64,000 bases of DNA from Novosphingobium aureum (GTDB lineage Bacteria; Pseudomonadota; Alphaproteobacteria; Sphingomonadales; Sphingomonadaceae), in NCBI RefSeq assembly GCF_015865035.1, contig NZ_JADZGI010000001.1, forward strand, positions 1,674,001 to 1,738,000. The letters run 5' to 3'. The stretch's first letter is position 1. Each line of letters starts with the position of its first letter. Shown here piece after piece: positions 36,498 through 45,440 of the stretch. Made by a program: the position numbers and the translations under genes. Below the pieces are notes generated by a model, which saw nothing but the letters and a program-made list of their open reading frames with translations, was not told the origin of the DNA and did no database searches.

Positions 36498-37283
36498 GTG
36501 GCAGCCGAAGCGAAAGTCGACCCGATGCACCAGTTCACCATCGAGCCGCTGTTCGGCTCGCAGGGGTGGAGCATCGGCGGGTATAATATCGCTTTCACCA
36601 ACAGTGCACTGTGGATGGCGATCGCCACCATAGCACTGCTCGTCTTCGTGGCCGGCGGCGCCAAGCGCGCGCAGGTGCCCGGACGCTGGCAGATGGCGGT
36701 AGAGACCTTCACCGGCTTCATCGACGGCATGCTCGCGGCCAACGTCGGCCCCAACGGCAAGAAGTACGTTCCCTACATCTTCTCGCTGTTCATGTTCATC
36801 CTGTTCGCCAACGTGCTCGGCCTCATGCCGATCGGCGTTCTCGGGCTGCATGCCTTCACTTTCACCAGCCACTTCTCGGCTACCGGTGTGCTCGCGGTCC
36901 TCTCGTTCTCGATCGTGCTCATCGTCGGCTTCGCGAAGCACAAGCTGCACTTCTTCTCGCTGTTCGTACCGCACGGTACGCCGGTCGCGATGATCGTTCC
37001 GATCTTCTTCGTCGAACTGGTCTCGTTCCTGGTGCGCCCGTTCAGCCTCGGCCTGCGACTGTTCGTCGCTATGATGGCCGGCCACGTCCTGCTCGAGGTT
37101 CTCTCGAGCTTCGTGATCGACACCGGCAACGCCAACATCGGCCTGTTCGCCATCGCCGGTCTGCCCAGCTTCATCCTGATGGTCGGCATCTGCGCTCTCG
37201 AGCTGCTCGTCGCCGGCATCCAGGCTTACGTTTTCGCTCTTCTCACTTGCGTCTATCTCAACGACGCCGAGAATCTTCACTGA
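36498..37283 (+). CDS. atpB: ATP synthase Fo subunit a
   Basis: A 261-residue membrane subunit forming the proton half-channels next to the c-ring. The key helix is FLVRPFSLGLRLFVAMMAGH (near 178), which carries the essential arginine. HQFTIEPLF opens the protein. A GTG at 36498 serves as start, with AGGGA 7 bases upstream. About five to six helices are visible, including FALLTCVYLNDAENLH at the end. F1 subunit genes are not nearby, in keeping with the split atp layout of alphaproteobacteria. Confidence 0.95.
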   Translation: MAAEAKVDPMHQFTIEPLFGSQGWSIGGYNIAFTNSALWMAIATIALLVFVAGGAKRAQVPGRWQMAVETFTGFIDGMLAANVGPNGKKYVPYIFSLFMFILFANVLGLMPIGVLGLHAFTFTSHFSATGVLAVLSFSIVLIVGFAKHKLHFFSLFVPHGTPVAMIVPIFFVELVSFLVRPFSLGLRLFVAMMAGHVLLEVLSSFVIDTGNANIGLFAIAGLPSFILMVGICALELLVAGIQAYVFALLTCVYLNDAENLH

Positions 37284-37328
37284 TCCAAATCTACCGCCAA
37301 TCCGGTATACCAAAGGGAGTTTTTTGAA

Positions 37329-37553
37329 ATGGACGCAGAAGCTGCAAAGCTGCTCGGTGCTGGTTTCGCCGCTATCGGTGCAGGTCTCGCCTCGATCGGC
37401 GTGGGCAACGTCTTCGCCAAGTTCCTCGAAGGCGCGCTGCGCAACCCGGGTGCTGCCGACGCGCAGCAGGGCCGTCTCTTCATCGGCTTCGCCGGTGCCG
37501 AGCTTCTCGGTCTGCTTTCGTTCGTTATCGCTGCGCTGCTGATCTTCGCCTGA
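37329..37553 (+). CDS. atpE: ATP synthase Fo subunit c
   Basis: A 74-residue two-helix hairpin that forms the rotating c-ring. The proton-carrying carboxylate is Glu58 in LFIGFAGAELLGLLSFVI; the loop ALRNPGAADAQ faces F1, and the first helix is Gly/Ala-rich. Na+-binding residues next to the Glu are not present, so it is a proton enzyme by inference. It lies 45 bases after atpB with a GGGAG ribosome site. Confidence 0.96.
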   Translation: MDAEAAKLLGAGFAAIGAGLASIGVGNVFAKFLEGALRNPGAADAQQGRLFIGFAGAELLGLLSFVIAALLIFA

Positions 37554-37656
37554 TCACTTCGCACTGACTTTCGCGACCGGTCGTCCGAGCCCTTTGGTGG
37601 GACGACCGGATCCGCGGAAGCGGAATTTTCCGGCCACCTCGAGACAGGGCTGACAA

Positions 37657-38151
37657 ATGCCTCAGATCGAACAGCTCGCCGCGACGTATTCCAGCCAGAT
37701 CTTCTGGATCCTGGTGTTCTTCGGTTTCACCTTCTTCGTCATCGGACGTGGCATGGTGCCCGGGATCATGAATACCGTAGCGCAGCGCGACAAGCAGATT
37801 GCCGACGACCTTCTCGCCGCAGAGCGTGCCCGCAAGCAGGCAGACGCGGAAGAAGAGTCCTGGCGCACGCGTGAAAACGCGAACCGCGCCGAGGCCCAGG
37901 CCCTGATCGCGGATGCCCGCGCCAAGGCAGCCGTCGAAACCGAAGCCCGCCTTGCCACCGCGCAAGAGACCATCGACGCGCGCGTCGCCGAAGCGGAAGC
38001 CCGCATCGCCGAAGCCCGCCGTTCGGCCGCCGCGGAAATCGAGGACGTCGCCGCCGACGCCACCCGTGACATCATCGGCCGTGTTGCCGGGCTCTCGCTC
38101 GACGATGCCGCCGTGCGTGCCGCCGTGAAGGAGAACCTGGTCCATGGCTGA
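37657..38151 (+). CDS. atpG: ATP synthase Fo subunit b'
   Basis: A 164-residue peripheral-stalk subunit. One N-terminal membrane helix (SSQIFWILVFFGFTFFVIG) precedes a long charged coiled coil (EERARKQADAEEESWRTREN-type heptads) up to a short C-terminal domain. Together with the next gene product it makes the b/b' heterodimer seen in alphaproteobacteria and photosynthetic bacteria. The last 8 bases overlap the following gene, so the two are coupled. Naming of b' varies (atpG, atpF2 or atpX). Confidence 0.92.
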   Translation: MPQIEQLAATYSSQIFWILVFFGFTFFVIGRGMVPGIMNTVAQRDKQIADDLLAAERARKQADAEEESWRTRENANRAEAQALIADARAKAAVETEARLATAQETIDARVAEAEARIAEARRSAAAEIEDVAADATRDIIGRVAGLSLDDAAVRAAVKENLVHG

Positions 38152-38725
38152 CAACGCCACTGTCGAACAGGGCCTCGAGCACGAGGCCGCGACCCTCGCG
38201 GGCGCCACTGAAACCCACGAGTCCGTCGAGCATCACGCCGAGCCGCTGCTGCTGGGCTTTGCCCCGCCGGCTGCGGTCGTCAGCACCTCGATGATCGTGC
38301 TGCTGCTGATCGCGCTGTGGAAGGGCGTTCCCAAGGCCATCGGCCGCGGGCTCGACAGCCGCATCGCCGACATCAAGGCGCAGCTCGAGGAGGCCAAGGT
38401 CCTGCGTGCGGAGGCGGAAGCCCTGCGCAAGGAATATGCCGACAAGATCGCTAACGCCGAGAAGGACGCGGCGGCCATGGTCGAGCATGCCCGTCACGAG
38501 GCTTCGGCGATCGTCGCCAAGGCCGAGGCGGACACCGCCGACGTGATCGCCCGCCGCGAGCGTATGGCCCAGGACAAGATCGGCGCCGCCGAGCTTGCCG
38601 CGGTCAGCGAACTGCGCGCCCAAGCTGCCGCCGCTTCGGCTGCTGCCGCCCAAGGTCTGATCCGCGCCAACCATGGTGCCGAGGCCGATACGGTTCTCGT
38701 CAATCAGGCGATCGCCGGGATCTGA
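38144..38725 (+). CDS. atpF: ATP synthase Fo subunit b
   Basis: A 193-residue stalk subunit. A 35-residue acidic lead (EHEAATLAGATETHES) precedes one membrane helix (VVSTSMIVLLLIALWKGV near 50), then a GLDSRIADIKAQLEEAKVLR coiled coil and an Ala-rich end. It pairs with b' to hold the F1 head static against the rotor. It overlaps the b' gene by 8 bases and is the last gene of the operon, ending in a strong terminator 40 bases on. Confidence 0.93.
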   Translation: MADNATVEQGLEHEAATLAGATETHESVEHHAEPLLLGFAPPAAVVSTSMIVLLLIALWKGVPKAIGRGLDSRIADIKAQLEEAKVLRAEAEALRKEYADKIANAEKDAAAMVEHARHEASAIVAKAEADTADVIARRERMAQDKIGAAELAAVSELRAQAAAASAAAAQGLIRANHGAEADTVLVNQAIAGI

Positions 38726-38766
38726 TCCACGCCTGCTTCCGGCAAGGAAGCGGTGTGAAGCAAGAG

Positions 38767-38794
38767 GCCCCCGTCTTCGGACGGGGGCTTTTTT
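38767..38794 (+). terminator. Intrinsic terminator of the atp Fo operon
   Basis: GCCCCCGTC and GACGGGGGC arms around TTCG-type loop bases, followed by six T residues. Confidence 0.93.
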
Positions 38795-38897
38795 CGTGTG
38801 CGGTATTCGTGCGCACGAGCGATGCAGGGTTTCGCTTTTCGCGCTTCGAACTTCGGCATAGAAACGAAGGTACAAACATAAGCAGGAGAGTTGCCCG

Positions 38898-39086
38898 ATG
38901 TTCGTCAAGCTGACCGGTACCGATCGCACGCCCACCGTGATCAATGCCTCGCAGGTGACCTTCATTTCCGAGGTCAATGCGGGCACCCGCATCCGCTTTG
39001 GCGAAGGGCGCTCGGTTACGGTCGTAGAACCGCTCGCCGAGGTGATGAACCGGCTCGACCATACCCAGTCGTTCCGCGAGACCTGA
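38898..39086 (+). CDS. Small FlbD-like protein
   Basis: A 62-residue protein, MFVKLTGTDRTPTVINASQV onward. The pattern of a Leu-Thr strand, an N-terminal Asn-Ala substrate of the next strand, then RIRFGEGRSVTVVEPLAEVM, resembles the FlbD family (PF06289) of small flagellar-locus proteins, and short relatives also occur outside flagellar clusters. No flagellar gene is in the window. AGGAGAG lies 7 bases upstream of the ATG, which supports real translation. Family assignment is by resemblance only. Confidence 0.6.
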   Translation: MFVKLTGTDRTPTVINASQVTFISEVNAGTRIRFGEGRSVTVVEPLAEVMNRLDHTQSFRET

Positions 39087-39157
39087 CGAGAGGTCGCAGG
39101 TCTGGCGGCAGGGCCGGTTTCAAGGCTGGGCGCGCCTGACGCGCCCGTCCTCATGCC

Positions 39158-39931
39158 CTAGAATTCATCCTTGGCGGCGCGCAGCGCGGCAAAGGTCGCG
39201 ACCGGATCGCCGATGCGGCCGCCCAGTTCCGACCAGCGCGCCTCGAGGTCGCAGTCGTCGGCGCGCAGGAAGGGATTGGTCTCGCACTCGCGCTCGAGCT
39301 TGGTCGGAACCGTGGGAAGACCGGCGGCGCGCATGCGGCGGATGTCCTCGCCATAGGCCTGCAGCGCCTCGTTGTCGGGATCGGCGTGGAGCGCGAAGCG
39401 CAGGTTGCTCTCGGTATATTCGTGCGCGCAGTAAAGCATCGTTCCGCCCGGCAGTGCGCGCAGCCGCTTGAGACTGGCCCAGAACTGCTCCGGCGTGCCT
39501 TCGAACATGCGCCCGCAACCCAGCGCGAACAGCGAATCGCCCACGAAGGCGATATGCGCACCGCCCAGATAATAGGCGCAATGGCCAAGCGTATGGCCGC
39601 CCACGTCGAGGACCTGCGCCCGCCGCTCGCCGATCATGACGGTATCGCCCTGCGCCACGGTGCGGTCGACGCCTTCGATCTTGCCGGCATCGCCCGCAGG
39701 CGCGGTGATCCTGCAACCGGTCGCGGCCTTGATCGCACCATTGCCGCCAGCGTGATCGGGGTGCCAGTGGGTGTTCCAGATCTGCGTGATCTGCCAGCCC
39801 TTGTGGCCAGCCTGCTTCAGGTATTCGCCCGCATCGGGCGTATCGATGCAGACCGTCTCGCCGCTCTCGCTGTCGTGCAGCAGGAAGCCGTAGTTGTCGC
39901 TCAGGCAAGGGAACTGGTGAACTTCGAGCAT
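39158..39931 (-). CDS. gloB: Hydroxyacylglutathione hydrolase (glyoxalase II)
   Basis: A 257-residue metallo-beta-lactamase-fold enzyme that hydrolyses S-lactoylglutathione to lactate and glutathione, closing methylglyoxal detoxification. The metal site is THWHPDHAGG (near 54), GHTLGH with GHCAYYLG (near 108), GDSLFALGCGR with the bridging Asp (near 128), and AHEYTESNLRFA (near 165), a GloB-specific stretch. Ends in NPFLRA and a short C-terminal domain. ATG 39931 is chosen because MLEVHQFPCLSDNY is the conserved start. Confidence 0.95.
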   Translation of the reverse strand: MLEVHQFPCLSDNYGFLLHDSESGETVCIDTPDAGEYLKQAGHKGWQITQIWNTHWHPDHAGGNGAIKAATGCRITAPAGDAGKIEGVDRTVAQGDTVMIGERRAQVLDVGGHTLGHCAYYLGGAHIAFVGDSLFALGCGRMFEGTPEQFWASLKRLRALPGGTMLYCAHEYTESNLRFALHADPDNEALQAYGEDIRRMRAAGLPTVPTKLERECETNPFLRADDCDLEARWSELGGRIGDPVATFAALRAAKDEF

Positions 39932-40043
39932 TGTCTCTCTCCTTGGGCGCCATTGTAGGCGCTCGGGCAAGGGCTAGGAAGTGGTTGAGGGTGGGCGGCA
40001 GGCGCGCTGGATTTGCGCACGCACGTGCTGTGGTCAGGTCTGG

Positions 40044-40466
40044 CTATCGAGTGCCCGGGTCGCCTTCGGACATTCTTCGCGCCGCAATCGCCAACTCGAG
40101 CGCAGACCCGACGCCGATGAGCGGCCATGAGAACATGGTTCTGATTGGCGCATCGCCGATGAACTGGTCCCATGCCCAAAAAGCAACGCAGCCCAGCGTT
40201 GCAAGAAGCAGCAGTTTGTAATGGGGCGGCAGGTGTCGGCGCGTCTTGTCGATGGGAACCGATCCCGGGCCGGTGCCGCCCATACATAGCGCCTGTGTGA
40301 TGATGGTTGCGCCTACAGCTACGGCCACGACGTATCCGAGGGCTTGCGGCAGTTGAGGGAGCGCGAGCAACGAGGCTGCAAGGTTGAGAACGGCGTAGCC
40401 AACGAAGACAAGCGCGAGCGGGAAGCCGAAGGCGCCAAAGCTGCGAACTACCGATGCGCGGGTCAT
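40044..40466 (-). CDS. Hypothetical four-helix membrane protein
   Basis: A 140-residue protein with about four hydrophobic segments: FPLALVFVGYAVLNLAASLL, LGYVVAVAVGATIITQALCM, KLLLLATLGCVAFWAW and a last one near MFSWPLIGVGSALELAIAA. The loop GGTGPGSVPIDKTRRH is polar and probably cytoplasmic. No family is recognised. It lies between gloB and the rpsA terminator, on the same strand but 112 bases before gloB, so it may be independent. Codon character is slightly less GC-rich than the neighbours. Confidence 0.6.
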   Translation of the reverse strand: MTRASVVRSFGAFGFPLALVFVGYAVLNLAASLLALPQLPQALGYVVAVAVGATIITQALCMGGTGPGSVPIDKTRRHLPPHYKLLLLATLGCVAFWAWDQFIGDAPIRTMFSWPLIGVGSALELAIAARRMSEGDPGTR

Positions 40467-40489
40467 GCAGCGAGGCTAACCGGTTTCAT

Positions 40490-40529
40490 TGCAAAGCAAA
40501 AGCCCGCCCGGATCGCTCCGGACGGGCTC
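40490..40529 (-). terminator. Intrinsic terminator of rpsA
   Basis: AGCCCGTCCGG and CCGGGCGGGCT arms (40501-40529 on the plus strand) followed on the minus strand by TTTTGCTTTG. A smaller hairpin with TTCAGC/GCTGAA arms lies at 40538-40559, between the stop codon and this terminator. Confidence 0.85.
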
Positions 40530-40566
40530 TTGGTGATTTCAGCTTCGGTGAGGCTGAAGGGTCCGA

Positions 40567-42273
40567 TTAACGGCCCTTCAGAGCTTCGCCGAGGATGTCG
40601 CCGAGCGAAGCGCCCGAGTCCGACGAACCGTATTGCTCCACTGCTTCCTTCTCTTCGGCCAGCTGGCGGGCCTTGACCGAGAAGTTGGGCTTCTTGGAGC
40701 GGTCGAAACCGGTGACCATGGCGTCGAGCTTCTGGCCGACCTGGAAGCGGTCGGGGCGCTGCTCGTCGCGGTCGCGGCCGAGGTCCGAACGCTTGATGAA
40801 GCCGGTGGCGCCATCTTCGCCAGCCTGGACTTCCAGGCCGCCGTCGCGGACTTCGAGAACGGTGACAGTGACGACTTCGCCGCGACGCAGCGAACCCGAG
40901 GCAGCGGCAACGCCGCCAGCGGCCGGAGCACCACGCTCAAGCTGCTTCATGCCGAGCGAGATGCGCTCCTTGTCGACGTCGACGTCGAGAACCACGGCCT
41001 GGACTTCCTCGCCCTTGCGGTGGAGAGCCAGTGCGTCCTCGCCCGAGATGCCCCATGCGATGTCCGACATGTGGACCATGCCGTCGACGTCGCCATCGAG
41101 GCCGATGAACAGGCCGAACTCGGTCGCGTTCTTGACTTCGCCTTCCACGGTCGAGCCGACCGGGTGCTTCTCGGCGAAGGCTTCCCAGGGGTTCTGCTGA
41201 GCCTGCTTGAGGCCGAGCGAGATACGACGCTTTTCGCTGTCGACCTCGAGAACCATGACTTCGACTTCCTGCGAGGTCGAGACGATCTTGCCGGGGTGGA
41301 CGTTCTTCTTGGTCCAGGACATCTCCGAGACGTGAACCAGGCCTTCGATGCCCGGCTCCAGCTCCACGAAGGCGCCGTATTCGGTGATGTTGGTGACGGT
41401 GCCCGAGAGCTTCGCGCCGACCGGGTACTTGACCGCTGCGCCTTCCCAGGGATCGCTTTCCAGCTGCTTCATGCCGAGGCTGATGCGCTGGGTGTCCTGG
41501 TTGATGCGGATGATCTGGACGGTGACGGTGTCGCCGATGGCGATCACTTCGCTCGGGTGGTTGACGCGCTTGTAGCTCATGTCGGTGACATGGAGCAGGC
41601 CGTCGATGCCGCCGAGGTCAACGAACGCACCGTAGTCGGTGATGTTCTTGACGACGCCGTCGATAACCTGGCCTTCGCTCAGCTTGTCGATGAGCTCGCT
41701 GCGCTGCTCGGCGCGGGTCTCTTCGAGGACGGCGCGGCGCGACACGACGATGTTGCCACGGCGACGGTCCATCTTGAGGATCTGGAAGGGCTGGGGCACG
41801 TCCATCAGCGGGGTGACGTCGCGCACGGGGCGGATGTCGACCTGCGAGCCGGGGAGGAACGCCACAGCGCCGTCGAGGTCGACGGTGAAGCCGCCCTTGA
41901 CGCGGCCGAAGATCACGCCTTCGACGCGCTTGCCTTCACCGAATTCGTTCTCGAGCTTGTCCCAGGCGGCTTCGCGGCGGGCGCGGTCGCGGCTGAGCAT
42001 CGCTTCGCCGTCGGCGTTCTCGACGCGGTCGACGTAGACTTCGACTTCGTCGCCGACCTTGAGACCGTGCTCGTCTTCACCGCGCGCGAACTCGCGCAGC
42101 GGCACGCGGCCTTCGCTCTTGAGGCCTACGTCGATGACGGCCTTGTCGTTCTCGATTGCGGTGATCGTGCCCTTGACGACGCGGCCTTCGAAGCCGTCGT
42201 CAGCAACGCCACCGAGCTGCTCGTCGAGCATCGCCGCGAAATCGTCGCGGGTCGGATTGGCAGAAGTAGCCAT
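40567..42273 (-). CDS. rpsA: 30S ribosomal protein S1
   Basis: A 568-residue protein with six S1/OB-fold RNA-binding repeats; it delivers mRNA to the 30S subunit. Repeat signatures are GTITAIENDKAVIDVGLKSEG (near 32), GVIFGRVKGGFTVDLDGAVAFLPGSQ, GVVKNITDYGAFVDLGGIDGLLHV, GTVTNITEYGAFVELEPGIEGLVHV, GEVKNATEFGLFIGLDGDVDGMVH and a last diverged one near 480. The start MATSANPTRDDFAAML at ATG 42273 is conserved. It follows cmk in the classical aroA-cmk-rpsA order, 276 bases away; that gap shows no gene and probably holds the rpsA promoter. Confidence 0.97.
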   Translation of the reverse strand: MATSANPTRDDFAAMLDEQLGGVADDGFEGRVVKGTITAIENDKAVIDVGLKSEGRVPLREFARGEDEHGLKVGDEVEVYVDRVENADGEAMLSRDRARREAAWDKLENEFGEGKRVEGVIFGRVKGGFTVDLDGAVAFLPGSQVDIRPVRDVTPLMDVPQPFQILKMDRRRGNIVVSRRAVLEETRAEQRSELIDKLSEGQVIDGVVKNITDYGAFVDLGGIDGLLHVTDMSYKRVNHPSEVIAIGDTVTVQIIRINQDTQRISLGMKQLESDPWEGAAVKYPVGAKLSGTVTNITEYGAFVELEPGIEGLVHVSEMSWTKKNVHPGKIVSTSQEVEVMVLEVDSEKRRISLGLKQAQQNPWEAFAEKHPVGSTVEGEVKNATEFGLFIGLDGDVDGMVHMSDIAWGISGEDALALHRKGEEVQAVVLDVDVDKERISLGMKQLERGAPAAGGVAAASGSLRRGEVVTVTVLEVRDGGLEVQAGEDGATGFIKRSDLGRDRDEQRPDRFQVGQKLDAMVTGFDRSKKPNFSVKARQLAEEKEAVEQYGSSDSGASLGDILGEALKGR

Positions 42274-42549
42274 TAAGAGGGTATCCTCAGTTCTATCGAT
42301 TTTTCCGGCCAGGCGGTTTTTCCGCCGGTCTTTCACCGCCATCCGCACCATTGCATCGGCGGGCCAAAAGGGCCGAACTGCCACGCAGGCCGGATACCAT
42401 GCGCAGCGTCCTCGACCTTGCGGGATTGCGCGGTCTCGGACCGGCGCGCCCTACGCGCGAACGCGGGGGATTGCAAGGAAAATGGCGCGCGCGAAAAAGG
42501 GGTAAGGCACGCCTGTGTGGTCGCTGCACCGCAAGGTCGGGCAGGGGGC

Positions 42550-43173
42550 TCAGGCGGCGGCGAAGGCGTCCACGGCAGCGATGGCGGCGGCAATGGCCTC
42601 CTCGCGGCGCAGCGCGGAGGTGTCGATCACCAGCGCACCCTCGGCGACCACCAGCGGGGCGTCCTTGCGGCTGCGGTCGCGCTCGTCGCGTGCGGCGAGA
42701 TCGGCCGAGATGGCCTCGAGGGTGACCGCGCGGCCCTGCGCCGCCATTTCCTCGAAACGGCGCTGCGCACGCGCCTCGACCGAGGCGGTGACGAAGAGCT
42801 TGGCCTCGGCCTCGGGTGCGATCACGCTGGCGATGTCGCGCCCGTCGAGCACCGCGCCGCCCGGCTGCGTGACGAAGGCGCGCTGGCGTTCGTAGAGCGC
42901 CTCGCGCACCGGCGGGTGGATCGAGACGCGACTGGCATAGCCGCCGCTTTCCTCCGAGCGCAGTTCGGGATCGTCAAGCAGCGCCTCGGGAAAGGCGCAG
43001 GCGGCAAGCGCGTCCTCGGCCTTGTCGGGATCGCCTCCGGTGAGCGCGCACTGGCGTCCCACGGCGCGATAGAGCAGGCCGGTATCGAGATAGGGCAGCG
43101 AGAAATGGGCGGCGAGGGCGCGGGCGATGGTGCCCTTGCCCGAAGCGGTTGGTCCGTCGACGGCGATAATCAT
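42550..43173 (-). CDS. cmk: Cytidylate kinase
   Basis: A 207-residue kinase that phosphorylates CMP and dCMP. The P-loop is IIAVDGPTASGKGTIARALA (residues 2-21), followed by YLDTGLLYRAVG (near 28), LDGRDIASVI (near 98) and a lid region with RRFEEMAAQG. Starting at ATG 43173 puts the P-loop at the very N terminus, as is normal for the family. It sits 32 bases downstream of the small membrane gene and upstream of rpsA. Confidence 0.95.
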   Translation of the reverse strand: MIIAVDGPTASGKGTIARALAAHFSLPYLDTGLLYRAVGRQCALTGGDPDKAEDALAACAFPEALLDDPELRSEESGGYASRVSIHPPVREALYERQRAFVTQPGGAVLDGRDIASVIAPEAEAKLFVTASVEARAQRRFEEMAAQGRAVTLEAISADLAARDERDRSRKDAPLVVAEGALVIDTSALRREEAIAAAIAAVDAFAAA

Positions 43174-43205
43174 GGCGCGGAACTTGGGGGCGCCGGGCCC
43201 GCGCG

Positions 43206-43466
43206 TCAATTGCGCTGCGCGCGCAGCGCCTTCACCAGTCCCCAGATTGCTATCGCCGACCAGAACGCCTCGAGCAGGAGCGAGGCGGCGTTGAAGTGGA
43301 CGGTGAGCGAGGCGGTGAGGAGCAGGGCGCCGACGAGGTTGGTGCCGTGCTGGACGTAGGCGTTCGGGCGCTCGGCCCAGGTGATGTAGGCATAGGCGAA
43401 CAGGATGCAGGCCGTGCCCGCAAAGCCGATGACGTCGGCCAGCTGCGGGGAAATCCAGTGGTTCAT
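43206..43466 (-). CDS. CBU_0592-like small membrane protein
   Basis: An 86-residue protein with three hydrophobic segments: ADVIGFAGTACILFAYAYI, NLVGALLLTASLTVHF and LLEAFWSAIAIWGLVKAL. The layout and the IGFAGTACILFAYAYITW and NLVGALLL stretches fit the CBU_0592 domain family of unknown function. It is placed between aroA and cmk, 24 bases after aroA and 32 before cmk, so it is part of that operon. Confidence 0.75.
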   Translation of the reverse strand: MNHWISPQLADVIGFAGTACILFAYAYITWAERPNAYVQHGTNLVGALLLTASLTVHFNAASLLLEAFWSAIAIWGLVKALRAQRN

Positions 43467-43490
43467 GATCTGCGTCCCGTCCGCTCCGGA

Positions 43491-44864
43491 TCAGCCTTGC
43501 GCGCTGTCTTGCGCGAGCGTGTCGAGCATCGTCTCGAAGACCGGGAAGCTGGTCGCGATGGGGCGCGTGTCGTCGATGAGGACGCCCTCGCGGCTCGCGA
43601 TCCCGGCAATCGCCATCGACATCGCGATGCGGTGGTCGAGATGGGTCTCGATGGTGTCCTCGCCCGCGGTGCCGCGCAACGGCTCGCCGCCGGTGCCGGT
43701 GATGACGAGGCCGTCTTCGCGCTCCTCGATTCGCGCACCTGCGGCGATGAGCGCCTGCGCCATGACGGCAAGGCGATCCGATTCCTTGACGCGCAGTTCG
43801 TCGAGGCCGCTGGTGACGGTGACACCCTCGGCAAGCGCTGCGGCGACGAAGAGGGCGGGGAACTCGTCGATCATGCTCGGGGCGACTTGCGGGTCGACCT
43901 CGATGCCCTTGAGCGCGGAGTGGCGCACGTGCAGGTCCGCGACCGGCTCGCCGCCGACCTCGCGCTCGTTCAGCTTTTCGATCCGGCCGCCCATTGCGGT
44001 GAGCACCTCGACGATGCCGGCGCGGGTCGGGTTGAGGCCGACGTTCTCGATCACGACGTCGCTGCCCGGGGTGACGAGCGCCGCGACGAGGAAGAAGGCT
44101 GCCGAGGAGGGGTCGCCGGGAACGTCGATGACCTGCGGGCGCAGTTCGGCTTCGCCGCGGATCGTGATGACACGCGCGCCTTCGGCATCGGTCTCGACCG
44201 TCAGGTCGGCGCCAAAGCCGCGCAGCATGCGCTCGGAGTGGTCGCGGGTCGGGACCGGCTCGATCACGGTGGTTGTGCCCGGTGTATTGAGACCGGCGAG
44301 CAGGATCGCACTCTTGACCTGCGCCGAGGCGACCGGGAGGCGGTAGGTGATCGGCACGGCAGGGCTGGCACCGCGCACGATCAGCGGCAGAGTCTGGCTG
44401 GAATTGGCCCTATCGCTCGCCTCGAAGCTAGCGCCCATCTGCGAGAGCGGGGTGATCACCCGGCCCATCGGGCGCTTCGAGAGCGAGGCATCGCCCGTGA
44501 AGCTGGCGGTGATCGGGTGGCTCGAGACAAGGCCCATGAGCAGGCGCGTCGAGGTGCCCGAATTGCCCATCTCGAGCGGTGCCTCGGGCTGGAGCAGGGC
44601 GCCGACGCCCACGCCGTTGATGGTCCAGGCGCCTTCGCCGGTGCGCTCGACGTGCGCGCCCATCGCGCGCATCGCGGCAGCCGTTGCGAGCACGTCCTCG
44701 CCCTCGAGCAGGCCGGTTACTCTGGTTTCGCCCACCGCGAGTGCGCCGAGCATGATCGAGCGGTGGCTGATCGACTTGTCGCCCGGCACGCGGATGCGGC
44801 CCTTGAGCGGTCCGGCGGGAACGAAGCGGCGCGGGCGCATGGCGGCGGGATCGGAATGGGTCAC
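43491..44864 (-). CDS. aroA: 3-phosphoshikimate 1-carboxyvinyltransferase (EPSP synthase)
   Basis: A 457-residue shikimate-pathway enzyme joining PEP to shikimate 3-phosphate. Signatures are IRVPGDKSISHRSIMLGALA (near 20), EMGNSGTSTRLLMG (near 95), SSQTLPLIVRG, and ELRVKESDRL (near 340). The GNSGTSTRL glycine-rich site has Gly-Thr-Ser-Thr in the class-II style, as in alphaproteobacterial enzymes known to be tolerant of glyphosate; this is inference only. The start is taken as GTG 44864; ATG 44840 would drop eight residues. It is divergent from the TIGR02300 gene. Confidence 0.95.
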   Translation of the reverse strand: MTHSDPAAMRPRRFVPAGPLKGRIRVPGDKSISHRSIMLGALAVGETRVTGLLEGEDVLATAAAMRAMGAHVERTGEGAWTINGVGVGALLQPEAPLEMGNSGTSTRLLMGLVSSHPITASFTGDASLSKRPMGRVITPLSQMGASFEASDRANSSQTLPLIVRGASPAVPITYRLPVASAQVKSAILLAGLNTPGTTTVIEPVPTRDHSERMLRGFGADLTVETDAEGARVITIRGEAELRPQVIDVPGDPSSAAFFLVAALVTPGSDVVIENVGLNPTRAGIVEVLTAMGGRIEKLNEREVGGEPVADLHVRHSALKGIEVDPQVAPSMIDEFPALFVAAALAEGVTVTSGLDELRVKESDRLAVMAQALIAAGARIEEREDGLVITGTGGEPLRGTAGEDTIETHLDHRIAMSMAIAGIASREGVLIDDTRPIATSFPVFETMLDTLAQDSAQG

Positions 44865-45075
44865 GGGAAAGCGGTCTTTCACTGTAGACGCGGCGCTGGT
44901 AGGACGCCGGGGCATGGTCGAAAAGCGTGGCGGCTTTTGACAGCGCGGACAGGCTATGGCAAGGCGCGCGCCCTGATGCGGCCATGTCGCTTGATTTTGC
45001 GCGCAAGCCTCACCATCAATACACGGTTTTTCATGGTCCCGCATTGCTGCGGGTCACCCAAGACGAGGACATTTC

Positions 45076-45396
45076 ATGGCCAAGCCTGAGTGGGGCGCCA
45101 AGCACGGCTGCCCGAAATGCGGCACCCGCTTCTACGACCTGGGCAAGGACGACCCGGTCACCTGCATCGAGTGCGGTTACCAGTGGAACCCCGAGCCGGT
45201 GCTCAAGTCGAAGCAGCCGATCCCCTTCGAGGAAGTCCAGAAGAAGGAACAGACCGAGGAGCAGGATTCGGATCTGGCCGATGACGATCTGGACATCGAC
45301 GAGGACAGCGATTCGCCCGACAACGACGTCGATCTCGGCGGTGACGACGATCTCGGCATCAGCAAGGGCGACGACGACGACGATCGCGACGAGTAA
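45076..45396 (+). CDS. FYDLN-acid (TIGR02300) family protein
   Basis: A 106-residue protein. A zinc-ribbon-like start, KHGCPKCGTRFYDLGKDDPV and CIECGYQW, gives two Cys-x2-Cys pairs and the family tag FYDLG/FYDLN. The second half is almost entirely Asp and Glu with few other residues. TIGR02300 proteins are found in alphaproteobacteria beside aroA; their function is unknown. It is divergent from aroA with about 210 bases between the starts. Confidence 0.9.
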   Translation: MAKPEWGAKHGCPKCGTRFYDLGKDDPVTCIECGYQWNPEPVLKSKQPIPFEEVQKKEQTEEQDSDLADDDLDIDEDSDSPDNDVDLGGDDDLGISKGDDDDDRDE

Positions 45397-45440
45397 GCGC
45401 TCGTCCCGGCGCCGTCCGGGGGCGGTTGGCCGGAGCTTGT

